The notes under the pieces: model-generated
Database searches by the model: none
Seen by the model: only the letters and a program-made list of their open reading frames with translations
Told to the model about the DNA's origin: nothing
Origin: Candidatus Dormiibacterota bacterium
GTDB taxonomy: Bacteria > Chloroflexota > Dormibacteria > Aeolococcales > Aeolococcaceae
Assembly (NCBI GenBank): GCA_003162415.1
Contig: PMOL01000013.1
Location: 345,320-409,319, forward strand
DNA length: 64,000 nucleotides
Direction of reading: 5' to 3'
Position numbers and translations under genes: made by a program
Shown: positions 8,264-17,537 of the stretch, in pieces
Layout: every line of letters begins with the position of its first letter
Numbering within the stretch: the stretch's first letter is position 1

Positions 8264-10224
8264 AGAAGCTATCAGTTCTCGTCGTCGCGCCCATCGCGGT
8301 CGCTTCGGCCTTTGCCTTTGGGATCACAGCACACGCGTCAACGACCTATACCGTGCCCCAGAACTTCGGTACCTTCAACACGTCGCAGACCGCAACGCTC
8401 TCCGTGAGCCCCACCAGCGCAGTGGCAGCCGGTGACATGCTGGTAGCTGATATCGCCACCAAGAACGTCACCGGGCTGTCCCAACAGTGTTATGTACCGG
8501 CCAAGAGTGTCGCCGACGGCACCTCCGACATCTGGATCGAAGCGAGTGACGCTCAGCTTGGTGGCGGTCAAGTCGACAGCTCCGTGTGGTACACGTCGCC
8601 AACTGCCGGCCTCACAAGCTCCAGCTCGATCACAGTCACGGTGGGCTGGGACGGCGTCTCCGGCTGCTCCTCTTATACGACCGCAGCCATTGCGATGACC
8701 GTGATCGACGTGAAGCCCAGCAGCCCCGGCGTGTTCAGCACGATCTCCAATCCGGCGATTGGAAGCGGGACTGCCGTGACCGCGAACTCGTTGCACAACG
8801 CTCCTCAGAATGAGTTTGCCTACGTCGGCATCGGGTTCAGCAAGAGCGAGACCGTCAGTGCTCAGAAGCTCAACGGCTCGACCCCACCCTTTGCTCCCAC
8901 CCAGATCTCGACGGTGCCCAGCCAGAATGTCGGTGAGCAGGCGGCTTGGGACCTCAGCACCAACACCATCGCGTACACGTCCACGCTCTCCGGCTCGACG
9001 AACTGGGGCTCACATGCCCTGCTCTTCGCCTTCACTCCATTGAAGCCGGATATTGCGGGATTCCTGGACCGCGGGACGGTTCCCAGCCAGCCGGTGGCGG
9101 GAAGCAACTTCGACTGGCCGTTGACGACCGGATGGACAGGGAATCCAATCGCCGGCATCGTCGTCAATGAGACGTGGGCGGATCTCCAGCCTAACGGTGC
9201 CAATACCACCATCATCGCCTCAGCCAACGGCAACGGAACCAACAAGCTCGACACTGCACTTTCCGACGTGACCACGTGGAACACGGCAAACCCCACCATC
9301 CCGGTGCACATCAAATTGCGCGTCTGGGCCGGCGAGGATGCGCCGCTCTGGGCTAAGCAGATCTCGCCGGGCCCGATCAACGGCACCACCAACGGGACCA
9401 ACACCTGTAGCGCGACCAACTTCTCGTGCATCGGTCCCTTCTGGTCATCAACTTACGAGGCCGACTACGCCAACCTGCAATCCCAACTTGCAACGCTCTA
9501 CGATTCCAATGTGCTGATTGAGAACGTGGTTGACTCCGCGTGCATGACTCAAAATGCCGAACCCATGCTCCAGGATGACTACAACACCGGGTCGGGGAAG
9601 ACCAACCTGCTCGCTGCCACCTACACCGACGTCAAGGGATACAACTGCAACGTGACGTCGATTACCAACATGGAAGTCTGGAAGCAGACTCACGTTTCCC
9701 TCAGCTTCAATCCATACAGCATGCTGACCCTCCCCGGGAGCGGCAATGAATCGGGCCTTCCCGTGAACTGCTCAGCGCCGAGTCCGTGCGAAGCCCTGAC
9801 CGAATACGTCATGGATACCTTCGCATCCGACCTTCAGGGCCAGGCGGCCGTCGAGAACAACTCGATCCGCTATCCCACGCTGGGCGGTTCGTACCCGGCC
9901 ATGTACGCTCATATCCTGACCGAGCAGACTACGTACGCTGTGAAAGGCTTGACCGTCGACTATCAGACGGCAACCTTGAACACCCTCGAGGGCTCCACCA
10001 TGTGCAACGGCGTCAGCACCCCGTGTGAGGGTTTGTCCGAAGCAATGAACTGGGCGTGCAGCGGTACGGACACGTATCAGACCACCGCATCTGGGCAGAC
10101 CGCCTCCTCAGTGGAGCTCCCCTTCGGCTACACCGACGCGGTATATAGCCCCTACGACGACTTCATGACACCCGCGTCGTACTCCGCATACGTGACCTGC
10201 GTGGACAAGGATCCACATGGTTGA
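8260..10224 (+). CDS. Large secreted protein with possible glycoside-hydrolase-like C-terminal domain
   Basis: The 654-residue product starts at TTG with GGAGGAG 4 bases upstream. A classical signal peptide (KKLSVLVVAPIAVASAFAFG..AHA) leads into a beta-rich N-terminal domain of about 230 residues, beginning near AAGDMLVADIATKN. This is the same style of module seen in the secreted protein at 54612-56780. From about residue 260 a second domain (FDWPLTTGWTG, IVVNETWADLQP, VTTWNTANP, IPVHIKLRVWAGEDAPLWAK) reads like an alpha/beta barrel of glycoside-hydrolase type, with many Trp/Tyr/Asn and several cysteine pairs. I cannot name the catalytic acids, so the hydrolase assignment is an inference. 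No anchor is seen, so the protein is probably extracellular. Confidence 0.72.
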   Translation: MKKLSVLVVAPIAVASAFAFGITAHASTTYTVPQNFGTFNTSQTATLSVSPTSAVAAGDMLVADIATKNVTGLSQQCYVPAKSVADGTSDIWIEASDAQLGGGQVDSSVWYTSPTAGLTSSSSITVTVGWDGVSGCSSYTTAAIAMTVIDVKPSSPGVFSTISNPAIGSGTAVTANSLHNAPQNEFAYVGIGFSKSETVSAQKLNGSTPPFAPTQISTVPSQNVGEQAAWDLSTNTIAYTSTLSGSTNWGSHALLFAFTPLKPDIAGFLDRGTVPSQPVAGSNFDWPLTTGWTGNPIAGIVVNETWADLQPNGANTTIIASANGNGTNKLDTALSDVTTWNTANPTIPVHIKLRVWAGEDAPLWAKQISPGPINGTTNGTNTCSATNFSCIGPFWSSTYEADYANLQSQLATLYDSNVLIENVVDSACMTQNAEPMLQDDYNTGSGKTNLLAATYTDVKGYNCNVTSITNMEVWKQTHVSLSFNPYSMLTLPGSGNESGLPVNCSAPSPCEALTEYVMDTFASDLQGQAAVENNSIRYPTLGGSYPAMYAHILTEQTTYAVKGLTVDYQTATLNTLEGSTMCNGVSTPCEGLSEAMNWACSGTDTYQTTASGQTASSVELPFGYTDAVYSPYDDFMTPASYSAYVTCVDKDPHG

Positions 10225-10305
10225 ACACAGCCGTGATCTGAGGCTCAGCGCATCTCGTCTGCTCTGAGATAGCGAGCCGCTGGGTTTGATGGTCAGGCAC
10301 TCAAC

Positions 10306-10354
10306 CTTCGCCCGCCGGGCCTCCTCACTTCGGTGAGGCGGTTCGCGGGCGAAG
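10306..10354 (+). terminator. Long stem-loop 80 bases after the secreted protein gene
   Basis: An outer perfect 10-bp stem (CTTCGCCCGC with GCGGGCGAAG) encloses an inner CCTCAC-TTCG-GTGAGG hairpin with a stable TTCG tetraloop. No T-tract follows, so it may act as an mRNA 3'-end stabiliser or a bidirectional terminator rather than a classical intrinsic terminator. Confidence 0.5.
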
Positions 10355-10735
10355 GGCGGCCCGGCCCGGGATATGGCGGATTACCCGTGCAAAGTGTAGT
10401 GCCAGCATGGCAGCCTTCAGCTCAATCGCTGCCCGTGCGAGGCCGACCCCTTAGATCCTGCTGAGTTTCACTCGGGGATTGGTGATCCGACCGGGAAGGA
10501 AGGCTGTCGCCGGCCGCCTGCAAGACCCGTTCTCTCGTGCATCACCTGTGGCGACGTATGTCGGATGTATGTGTCATCAGGCGGCTGCACGCATCACCCG
10601 CAGTGCGGCGTTGCGTGCTCCTGAGCAGCTATCCGACGCAACCGCGTAGGATGCGCCTCAAGAATACGGCCCCTTTCTTGACCGCTGGTTTGATTGTTAG
10701 CCGCCTTCCGACAAGAAACCCATTCCCTTCCTGAA

Positions 10736-10773
10736 GAGGCCCCTGGCAGTGCCGGGGGTCTCACTTTGTCTGT
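10736..10773 (+). terminator. Terminator-like hairpin
   Basis: GAGGCCCCTGGC pairs with GCCGGGGGTCTC over 12 bp (two G-T pairs) around an AGT loop, followed by a T-rich run (ACTTTGTCTGT). The nearest upstream plus-strand gene ends 510 bases away, so it may terminate an unannotated transcript. Confidence 0.45.
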
Positions 10774-10876
10774 ACTGCAGTCAAACCTCAAGAACTAATG
10801 GGTCCGGCCGTTAGTTGATTGCCGCGGGATGAATCGCGCCAGAACTCCGGACATGACCTTCGGTGTTCCCTCGACC

Positions 10877-11986
10877 TCAAAGGTCCACCACCAGTCCACG
10901 AGCATCGTGAGCCGGAAACACTGATCCATACCCGGTCGCGTGCATGAGCACACGGTCTGCCCAAACCGCATTACGCGCACTCGAGTAGTTGAAGTGCAGC
11001 GTCGGGTTGCTGCCGCCGCTAACGACCACGCGTGAGACCGCCTCGAGATCTGGATGGCCGAAGATGTTCCCGTTGGTCGAGTAGAGATATCGGTGGCAGT
11101 TGAGTAGGGCTACCAGGTCATTGCTCGTGTTGTGCTTGCTGCCGTGGTGGCAGACCTTAAACGCCTCGACGCTGAGCTTGCGCGTTCGCCGACTCACGAG
11201 GAGGCGCCGGACGCTCGCGGCCACGACCTCGGGAAACGCGTCCGCTCCAAGGAGCGCGCTCTTGCCTTCGTATTCGGCAAGCACGACGATGCTGCTCCCA
11301 TTGGCGACCGCGCGATCTGGTTCGAACCTCTGATCGGCAAGCCCCCGCACGTCGGGGGGCGCCGCTCCGAGCCGATCCAAACGAAGGCCCTTCCTTGCAG
11401 CCATTTGGGCTAAGCGTTGCGCTTGCACCGACCCTTCAGGCTCACAGGGATCCAAGCCCGCTGCTTGCAACACGCTCCGCCACTCCTTCCGGAGAGCACT
11501 GAGTTGTGGTGCACCAGGCGACAGCAACGTCAGGACGAGGCCACCTCGCAGCGTCCGGGTTGGCAGTGGGCCGTCCTCCGGAACACATACCGCCCCCGCG
11601 TCAAACGCCTGATTCCAGGCCAGCTTCCGTTCGCGAAGTTGCGTGGAGAGGATCTCGCCATCCACCGGACCCAGCCGATCTGTCCGACGATCTGGCAGCT
11701 GTTCCCACGCGTTGAACCAGACATCATCGATCTGTACACCGAACGTGCGATCGTCGAACAGTCTCAGAACGCCCCCGATGTGATCCGTGTCGATGTGACT
11801 CACAATCAGGAGTTCAAGATGCGGACGCCCCCCGTCGAGCAAACCGAGGCGCTGCTTCACGTCCGCGTACGACGGCGGTGTCCCCGCATCGATCAGAACG
11901 TGGTGCAGCTGTGCAGGATCGCCGTACTCGATCAGGAGAGCGTCCCCTTGCTGCGCTGGCAGCATCTCGATACGAAAGACGCTCAC
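10877..11986 (-). CDS. Metallo-beta-lactamase-fold hydrolase (ComEC-C-terminal-like)
   Basis: The 369-residue protein carries the MBL metal motif H64-I-D66-T-D68-H69-I-G-G after the typical opening QGDALLIEYG and LIDAG strands. A C-terminal KVCHHGSKHNTSND segment resembles the stand-alone MBL proteins related to the C-terminal domain of ComEC. It has no signal peptide or membrane segment, so it is cytosolic. Related proteins are nucleases or phosphodiesterases; the substrate here is unknown. The GTG start at 11986 overlaps the stop of the CHAT gene (GTGA), which fixes the start and shows tight coupling. It is the last gene of the four-gene operon and probably acts with the CHAT protease. Confidence 0.85.
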   Translation of the reverse strand: MSVFRIEMLPAQQGDALLIEYGDPAQLHHVLIDAGTPPSYADVKQRLGLLDGGRPHLELLIVSHIDTDHIGGVLRLFDDRTFGVQIDDVWFNAWEQLPDRRTDRLGPVDGEILSTQLRERKLAWNQAFDAGAVCVPEDGPLPTRTLRGGLVLTLLSPGAPQLSALRKEWRSVLQAAGLDPCEPEGSVQAQRLAQMAARKGLRLDRLGAAPPDVRGLADQRFEPDRAVANGSSIVVLAEYEGKSALLGADAFPEVVAASVRRLLVSRRTRKLSVEAFKVCHHGSKHNTSNDLVALLNCHRYLYSTNGNIFGHPDLEAVSRVVVSGGSNPTLHFNYSSARNAVWADRVLMHATGYGSVFPAHDARGLVVDL

Positions 11987-14232
11987 GCGCTCGCCGCGAG
12001 TTGCCAATCGGCATCGCCGTAGCTGGTCAGGCACAGTGCCATGAGCTCACCGTTGCCGAGCAACTGACGGCGAATGTTGAGCATGACATCCCCAAAGCAA
12101 ATCGTCGACCTAGCCGTCGTTCGCTCCGCAGCATCGGCGATCGCCCCGATCAATGCTTGTGCCATCGGTGCTGCGTTCTCCCCCAAGATCGCTGCGATCG
12201 TGCCCACGACCAGAGCCGCGCCGCTGTCGCGGAACGCTCCCACGAACGATTGCAGATCTCGATTCGCCACCGCGGTATCGCAGCCCAGCAAGAGGATCAT
12301 TGGACTACTGCCCGGCTCGCCTTGAACCAGGCTCGCGTTGATGTGAGCCACCGCCTTGTAGTCCGCAGTCCCAATCTCCAGCGCCGCGGTGCTCTGAATC
12401 GACTCGGTGTGCGCAATCAGCACCAGCAACCCTGGCTTCCACTTCGTCACCCCCTGCTCCCAGGCAAGCCAGCTCGTGGCCTGCCAGGCCCGTTGACGCG
12501 TGACCGTCTTGAGAGCCGCGAACACGTCTGCCGAGCCGGCTCGCACCGAGTCTACTTTCGAACTGACCCCCAGCAACGCACCGTTCACCCCGGCGAGGTG
12601 GGGTCGCTGTGACGAGGGTTCACTCCGTACGCCGACCCGACCGCTCCCGAGTTCGCTCAAGCTGTTGCCGATCCCAACTACTTGCCGCTCGATGACCTTC
12701 GACAGTGCCCAGAATCCGAGCGGACATACCACAGAGCTCAGATCTCCCGGTATCGCTGGGTGGTTCTTGGCCTCGCACTTGCCCGAAACGAGCGCCGATT
12801 GCCAGTTGGGGCACAGGCGTGCATCGAAGCTTGGTGGGGGAAGGTCGTAGATAAACTCGATCGGTACGAACTCGTTCGCGTCCGATGTGAGGACCTGGAT
12901 GCGCGTGAGGTCGTCACCGTGCAGCTGCGCCTCGATGGATTGGCCAACACTCTTGTACAACTGCACACCCTGGAGTGCGAGACTCCGAAGCAACGCCGTC
13001 GGCTTGTCACTGCTCAGCGGTGGCTTGAAGCTGTCGGGGTCGTCGGCCAACTGGGTCAGAATGCCAATGATGTTCGGCGTAGTTCGTTCCAGCCCGGCGT
13101 CGTCGAACCGTGCAATCCGATCGTCGTGCACTCCCACCACCGCCGAGTGGCCGTCGAGCGTTCGGCTCGTCAGGATCGCGGCATCAAACGATCGGCGACT
13201 ATCGAGATCTCCCAGACCCGGGCGGACGGCAGCAATCGTGAAGTCGATTCGCAGGTCGCGTGGTGCCATCGACGGGTCGTCAACAATCGGTGCTCGGATG
13301 ATTGCCACCTGGAGCACCCGATTTCTGTAGAGAACCTCGATCTTAGCCTCCTCCACCCCGCCGGCCGCACCCGTGGTGAAAAGGAATTGACGAGCTTCAC
13401 TTCGCCCGTTGGCAGGAAGGTGGATGCTCTGCGGATCCTCCGCATGGCCAGACGGGGGAGTAAAGACCAGATGGAGTGTTTTGGGTCCGCGCACCCCGAG
13501 AAGGTCATCGAGGGGGGCGCCCCCTTTCGCCCGTCGCATCCCACGGCGCGTTGGCCCGATCTCCACCTCGACGATGTGTTCGGTATGCGCCCGCAACGCT
13601 CTCGCTTCGATGAGAGGATGTCGCCGATCCCCGTCTGCGAAAATCTGCGCCAAGATCCAGCGTAAGTCCTGGATCGCGGCCACGGTTGCGTGCCGGATCG
13701 CCGGAGCATTCCTTGCCGCCCCAACCCTGCCGGACCGCCGACGACGAGGAGTGGATGGCCGCGCCTCCTCGCCACCGTCACCAACATCGCTCAGGTCAAC
13801 ATCTATCATGGAGTCTCGCGCCTTAATGTCATCGATGACAATCGACGCTGGACGCCTCCGCCACGATCCGAGCGCAGGGCGGTCCGCGCCCACTCGCACA
13901 TCGTCGATCCTCCGGACGATCGAGTTCCCGTTGCCGACAACCGGACTTGGACGTGGGCGACGCGTCCTCGCCGGTGCGGCAGTCGCCGGTGACCTCCCTC
14001 GCCGGATTGTCGATGATCCTGCTCGCTTCAACGGGTGCCGATGCGCCTGTGATTTCTTGGCGGTCGGCGGCCGCCTGCGCCGATGGAAGGTCGGGACAGG
14101 CTCGCCTTCGATCGCCGCCGTGAGGCGTGCAACCTTCTTGTCAAGTCGGTCCATGCGCACCGTCAGAGCCTTGATGCTCGAAACGAGAGCAGACGTCAAT
14201 AGCCTTTCTAACTCAAGGGTATCTGAGCGCAC
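11983..14232 (-). CDS. CHAT-domain (caspase-like) protease with long basic N-terminus
   Basis: This 749-residue protein starts at GTG with AGGAG 8 bases upstream. Residues 1-45 form a probable helical segment and 45-180 are an Arg/Pro-rich disordered region. Residues 180-400 are a beta-rich domain of unknown type, and about 400-749 a CHAT domain. The catalytic pair can be seen as H608 (LLVLIAHTES) and C651 (MILLLGCDTA), followed by the typical SGAALVVGTIAAILGENAA stretch. CHAT proteases are clan CD cysteine peptidases. In bacteria many are effectors or activators in conflict systems, cleaving a partner after sensing infection. Here the likely partners are the coupled MBL protein downstream and the hydrolase upstream. 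The trigger and substrate are unknown. Confidence 0.88.
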   Translation of the reverse strand: MRSDTLELERLLTSALVSSIKALTVRMDRLDKKVARLTAAIEGEPVPTFHRRRRPPTAKKSQAHRHPLKRAGSSTIRRGRSPATAAPARTRRPRPSPVVGNGNSIVRRIDDVRVGADRPALGSWRRRPASIVIDDIKARDSMIDVDLSDVGDGGEEARPSTPRRRRSGRVGAARNAPAIRHATVAAIQDLRWILAQIFADGDRRHPLIEARALRAHTEHIVEVEIGPTRRGMRRAKGGAPLDDLLGVRGPKTLHLVFTPPSGHAEDPQSIHLPANGRSEARQFLFTTGAAGGVEEAKIEVLYRNRVLQVAIIRAPIVDDPSMAPRDLRIDFTIAAVRPGLGDLDSRRSFDAAILTSRTLDGHSAVVGVHDDRIARFDDAGLERTTPNIIGILTQLADDPDSFKPPLSSDKPTALLRSLALQGVQLYKSVGQSIEAQLHGDDLTRIQVLTSDANEFVPIEFIYDLPPPSFDARLCPNWQSALVSGKCEAKNHPAIPGDLSSVVCPLGFWALSKVIERQVVGIGNSLSELGSGRVGVRSEPSSQRPHLAGVNGALLGVSSKVDSVRAGSADVFAALKTVTRQRAWQATSWLAWEQGVTKWKPGLLVLIAHTESIQSTAALEIGTADYKAVAHINASLVQGEPGSSPMILLLGCDTAVANRDLQSFVGAFRDSGAALVVGTIAAILGENAAPMAQALIGAIADAAERTTARSTICFGDVMLNIRRQLLGNGELMALCLTSYGDADWQLAASA

Positions 14233-14365
14233 GTGTGACTCCTTGCGTGATGCGAACAGCTCGATACGACCCTCATAACTTGTCCGGAACAGGACGTCTC
14301 AACATGTCGGCGTGGCAATCCTTTTCTCTCCGCGCTATTTGTCCACCGCCACGACGACCAACACC

Positions 14366-15535
14366 TCAGCCAGTAGCCCGCGTCAGGACCGCGGCAGCGC
14401 CAACCGCGAAAGCATCGTTGTCCCAATAGTTGTGCGCCCGGAGGCCGCCACCTTGACTATCCTTGACATTGTCGACCTGCTCGTCGACGACGGCAATCGC
14501 ACCCTGTGTGCCCGTGTTCGGGTCGTGGATCACGAACATCGAGCCGCCTGGATTTGCAACCAACGCTTGTCCGCGTTTCCAGCCGTAGGGCTGAGCCAGC
14601 GGATCCGCCACCGGATCGAGCGGATCCCAAAAGTTCGTCCAACCGTCGCGCAGCAGGCGGAGGTTGCCGGCGTCGCGTCCCCAGTCGAGAAGATCGACGT
14701 ACTTGCGCAGCGGGCTTCCCGATGTGATCAAAGCTCGAACTCCTTCAGCCGACGGAGGCGAGAGGGCGGAGACCAGATCAAATCCCATCACCGTCCCATT
14801 GCTGTGCCCATTCACGACCAGCCCATCGACGTCATCGCGCCCCAAGAGTCGGCTCGCGGCGTCGCGGATGAACCCTCGAACCCTTTCCCGGTGCTCGTTG
14901 CGCGTTACGTATGCGGCTACATCATCCTCGACCGTGTGCAGAATCCCCAGAGGTCCAGTCGCCGAAGAGTCCGCTTGGGCGGGGGCAGCACGGCCCAGAA
15001 TCCGCGATACGATGCCGCGATGCATGGTGGTGTCCGTGCGCGGCCTGAGGCTGGGCGTAGTCGAGCCGTCCCCAGGCGGATGCTGTCGCAACGCTTCGAG
15101 ATCGTGCAGCGCCATCTGCACGAGGCCACCAACGGTCGCGTAGTCAGTCACGGGCGCGCTCAAGCTATTCAGACCCAAAAGTGCAGTGACATCGCCCTGC
15201 TGTTCTTCGAGGCCGGAGTAGACAAGCGCCACGTGGGCGATCTCCGCACCGGTCGGAGCCAGATCCATTCCTTCCCGATCCACCGAACCACTCGTTGTCC
15301 AGCTCCCCAGACGGCCGATGCCGGACTCCGTCTGGTTGCTGTGCGGTGGATAGCTACTCTCCGCGTAGACCGGCCCCCGCCCCTGCTGGGCAACCCGTTT
15401 CGGGTCGTCGCCCAGAGCATCCCCCAGATGCCCGCGCAAGTGCTCGTGGAGTGGGTCTGCATATCCATCGGTGGCCGCGAGACCGCTCGGCGCTCGCTGA
15501 AACCCGATCCCATGAATGGTCAGCAACACGATCAT
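14366..15535 (-). CDS. Alpha/beta hydrolase (lipase/esterase-like)
   Basis: The 389-residue protein has the oxyanion strand IVLLTIHGIG at its very start and the nucleophile elbow VVNGHSNGT (Ser about 245), followed by ALITSGSPL. An acid-containing loop (NFWDPLDPVAD) and a late His (RAHNYWDND) could complete the triad. The chosen ATG at 15535 has GGGAGG 7 bases upstream and overlaps the stop of the 62-aa gene (ATGA); a longer frame upstream has no ribosome site. There is no signal peptide. Cytosolic lipase-like hydrolases in CHAT or STAND operons may attack host membrane lipids. That role is inferred. The CHAT gene follows after 133 bases. Confidence 0.85.
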   Translation of the reverse strand: MIVLLTIHGIGFQRAPSGLAATDGYADPLHEHLRGHLGDALGDDPKRVAQQGRGPVYAESSYPPHSNQTESGIGRLGSWTTSGSVDREGMDLAPTGAEIAHVALVYSGLEEQQGDVTALLGLNSLSAPVTDYATVGGLVQMALHDLEALRQHPPGDGSTTPSLRPRTDTTMHRGIVSRILGRAAPAQADSSATGPLGILHTVEDDVAAYVTRNEHRERVRGFIRDAASRLLGRDDVDGLVVNGHSNGTVMGFDLVSALSPPSAEGVRALITSGSPLRKYVDLLDWGRDAGNLRLLRDGWTNFWDPLDPVADPLAQPYGWKRGQALVANPGGSMFVIHDPNTGTQGAIAVVDEQVDNVKDSQGGGLRAHNYWDNDAFAVGAAAVLTRATG

Positions 15536-15720
15536 GCGATGCCCTCCCATGCCCACTGATAACGGTCCCGCCGCAAGTCAACACCTTCCGTCGGGTGCCC
15601 AGGTTGGCTACCCGGCACGTAGTCGATCACCATCCCGCTCCGGTGCCATGCACCCCCGCGGGCGTTGAGGCTGTCGCGTTTGCGACGACTCCCCACGGGC
15701 AGTACCGCGGCACCTGGCAT
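15532..15720 (-). CDS. 62-residue protein heading the CHAT/MBL operon
   Basis: The ATG at 15720 has GAGGA 7 bases upstream, and the TGA overlaps the hydrolase ATG in an ATGA. The sequence begins MPGAAVLPVGSRRKRDS and contains GGAWHRSGMVIDY and RYQWAWEGIA, with conserved-looking Trp, His and Tyr. The 3' end of the gene carries the ribosome site of the hydrolase. It has no membrane segment and I do not recognise the family. It could be a regulator or an inhibitor that restrains the effector genes. Confidence 0.65.
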   Translation of the reverse strand: MPGAAVLPVGSRRKRDSLNARGGAWHRSGMVIDYVPGSQPGHPTEGVDLRRDRYQWAWEGIA

Positions 15721-15902
15721 CTTTGCGTCCTCGTCTCCCAAAGTCAAGGCCGGACTGGATACCACGTCAGCCAGGAGGTGATCGACCTCTCACAACGGAC
15801 GGACCTCTTTCACGTTCAGTTCCGTCTATCGGTCAATACGGAGCCGCCTCAAACGCGCTAGATTGCCTGTGCCAGTCGGTGACAGCCTTGGAGGAAGTGG
15901 AG

Positions 15903-17035
15903 ATGGGCTGGGGGACGTACGTCTGCGATAGGGTCGAACGCCTGGAAAACGACCTCCGCCACCTAGCTGCTCCCGACCGAGCGACTGTTGATTACGTTTT
16001 GGTGTGGGCGAGCCTCCGCGACGCCCGGATACTCGCCGAACTGGCCAGCATCTCGCCCGACCTCGAGCCACCGGCCGCGGTCATCCCGCTTATCCCAACT
16101 CCTGCGACCAAGCCGTCTGGTTGGAATTGGTGGAGCGGAGATCGAACTGAGCGGGCGTATGCGGCGCTGTTCCGAGCCGAAGCGGCGTATTTGGCGATTG
16201 CACCCGACGCGATCGTTCGCCAACGCGCGTTCGACTTGCTCAGCGAGCTGCCCGTATGTGGACTTCCGACCACCGATACTCGGTACAACACGTACAAGCA
16301 AACGCTCACGCGAGTTGCACCTACATCACCAACTCCACCAGTCGCGGGCCCGGGACCGATTGTTGCCCCTGCCCCGGTGCTGCCCCCGCAGCCGTCGTCG
16401 GACCAGCCGTCGCGCCGCCCGTGGATCCGCCGGCCCCAGCGGATCCGACCACGCGTCAGACCCTCAAGGAGATTGCGGAAACCATCGGCCAGTACAACGC
16501 CGGCCAGCACTACCGCGCGCGCACCTACCGCAACATGCTCCTCGCCACTGCAGCAGGCCTCTTTATCCTCTATCTCGTGCTGTCCTTGGTTGGGTGGCGC
16601 GATCCTAACTTCCTGTCGTTGTGCGCCTCCAACGCAGCCTTGAAGCCGCCGTGCCCGAGCGGAGCCACCCCCGGAGCGGGGGACATCTTCTTGCTTGGGT
16701 TCGCAGGCCTCGTCGGAGGGGCTGTGGGCGCCTTGATCTTGCTCCTCAGCGTGAACGTGTCGGGAGGTCCTTTCACGCTTGCCATCGCCCAGGCATTGCT
16801 CAAGTTACCCGCTGGAGCCACGATCTCTCTGGTTGGTCTCTTCGTACTGCAGCACGGAACGCTCGGGATACTCATGCCCCAGTCCGGGAACGCGCTCGTG
16901 GCTTGGGCCATCCTTTTCGGCGTCGGCCAGCAGGCAGTCACGCAGACCATTGACAAACGGGCGAACGCCATCATGGCGGGCGGATCGTCGGCTACTCCGG
17001 CGCCCGTCGTAGCGAACCCGAGTGCTCATCCCTGA
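15903..17035 (+). pseudogene. Helical membrane protein split by a -1 frameshift in a C run
   Basis: The ATG at 15903 (GGAGG 8 bases upstream) opens a frame with a helical cytosolic part (about residues 1-130, MGWGTYVCDRVERLENDL... ERAYAALFRAEAAYL) ending in a Pro/Ala/Val linker. The membrane part with three or four hydrophobic helices (LLATAAGLFILYLVLSLVG, FAGLVGGAVGALILLL and others) is in the -1 frame and stops at 17035. Amino-acid logic joins the two frames at the CCCCC run near 16384-16388. Restoring one C, or -1 slippage on the run, gives about 377 residues. It may be a pseudogene, an assembly error or programmed frameshifting. The family is unknown. It is divergent from the CHAT operon and could be its membrane component. 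Confidence 0.6.
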
Positions 17036-17333
17036 ACACAGAACTCACCCCGCTCGTGTTCGAGAGTCGCTTCTGGCTCCTTTGATAGTTTCCGAAAGGT
17101 GGCCGTCGAGGGCAGCGGCCAACAGCACGCCTCGTCGGTCACGCCTCCGACGGCGAGGGATCCCCGCACTGGATGGCGATCCAGGACGCAGGTACCGAGG
17201 CGATACCTTGATCAAGATGGGGGGTTGGATTAAAAGAGGTGGTTGGTGCCACGTTCAACCACCGGCATTGGCGCGGTGGCCACGGTATCCCGCCCGTGAG
17301 CCAGGGGACGACACGGCATTGGGGCGCTTCTTG
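17036..17333. other. Intergenic region, nothing recognised
   Basis: This is about 300 bases between the frameshifted membrane gene (plus) and the zinc-ribbon gene (minus). I see no ORF with a ribosome site, no RNA gene and no strong hairpin. Confidence 0.4.
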
Positions 17334-17537
17334 TCACCCGTCGTGCCTGTCATCCGACGACGGCGTTGGAGTGGGCCGGGTGAAGTAGCGGAGTCCGCAC
17401 GATGTGCACTCTGCAGTGTGGCGGAACGAGCTCGACGGCTCAGCTTCCGATCGCTCAGGGAGGGTCAGCGCTAGGAATCGCTCACCGCCGCACCGAATGC
17501 AGCGAGTCGGAAATGGCTCCGGCGGCTGCACGTTCAA
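17334..17537 (-). CDS. Small zinc-ribbon protein
   Basis: The 67-residue protein has two knuckles, CIRCGG near residue 13 and CTSCGL near residue 44, spaced like a zinc ribbon, with RYFTRP after the second. Such proteins bind zinc and may contact nucleic acid or a protein partner. The TTG start at 17537 lacks a clear ribosome site; a GTG two codons later is an alternative. The conserved cysteine spacing is the main reason to accept it. Confidence 0.55.
   Translation of the reverse strand: MNVQPPEPFPTRCIRCGGERFLALTLPERSEAEPSSSFRHTAECTSCGLRYFTRPTPTPSSDDRHDG

Larger units (their letters stand above)
10225..10876. other. 650-base gene-free region with two strong hairpins
   Basis: No credible coding frame is present between the secreted protein and the MBL-fold gene. 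The region holds a long stem-loop just after the secreted gene and a terminator-like hairpin near 10750. It could encode a small non-coding RNA or be a decayed segment. Confidence 0.5.

Noticed and set aside
12682..13665. 327-codon plus-strand frame
   Set aside because: Lies wholly opposite the CHAT gene and has shadow-type composition.
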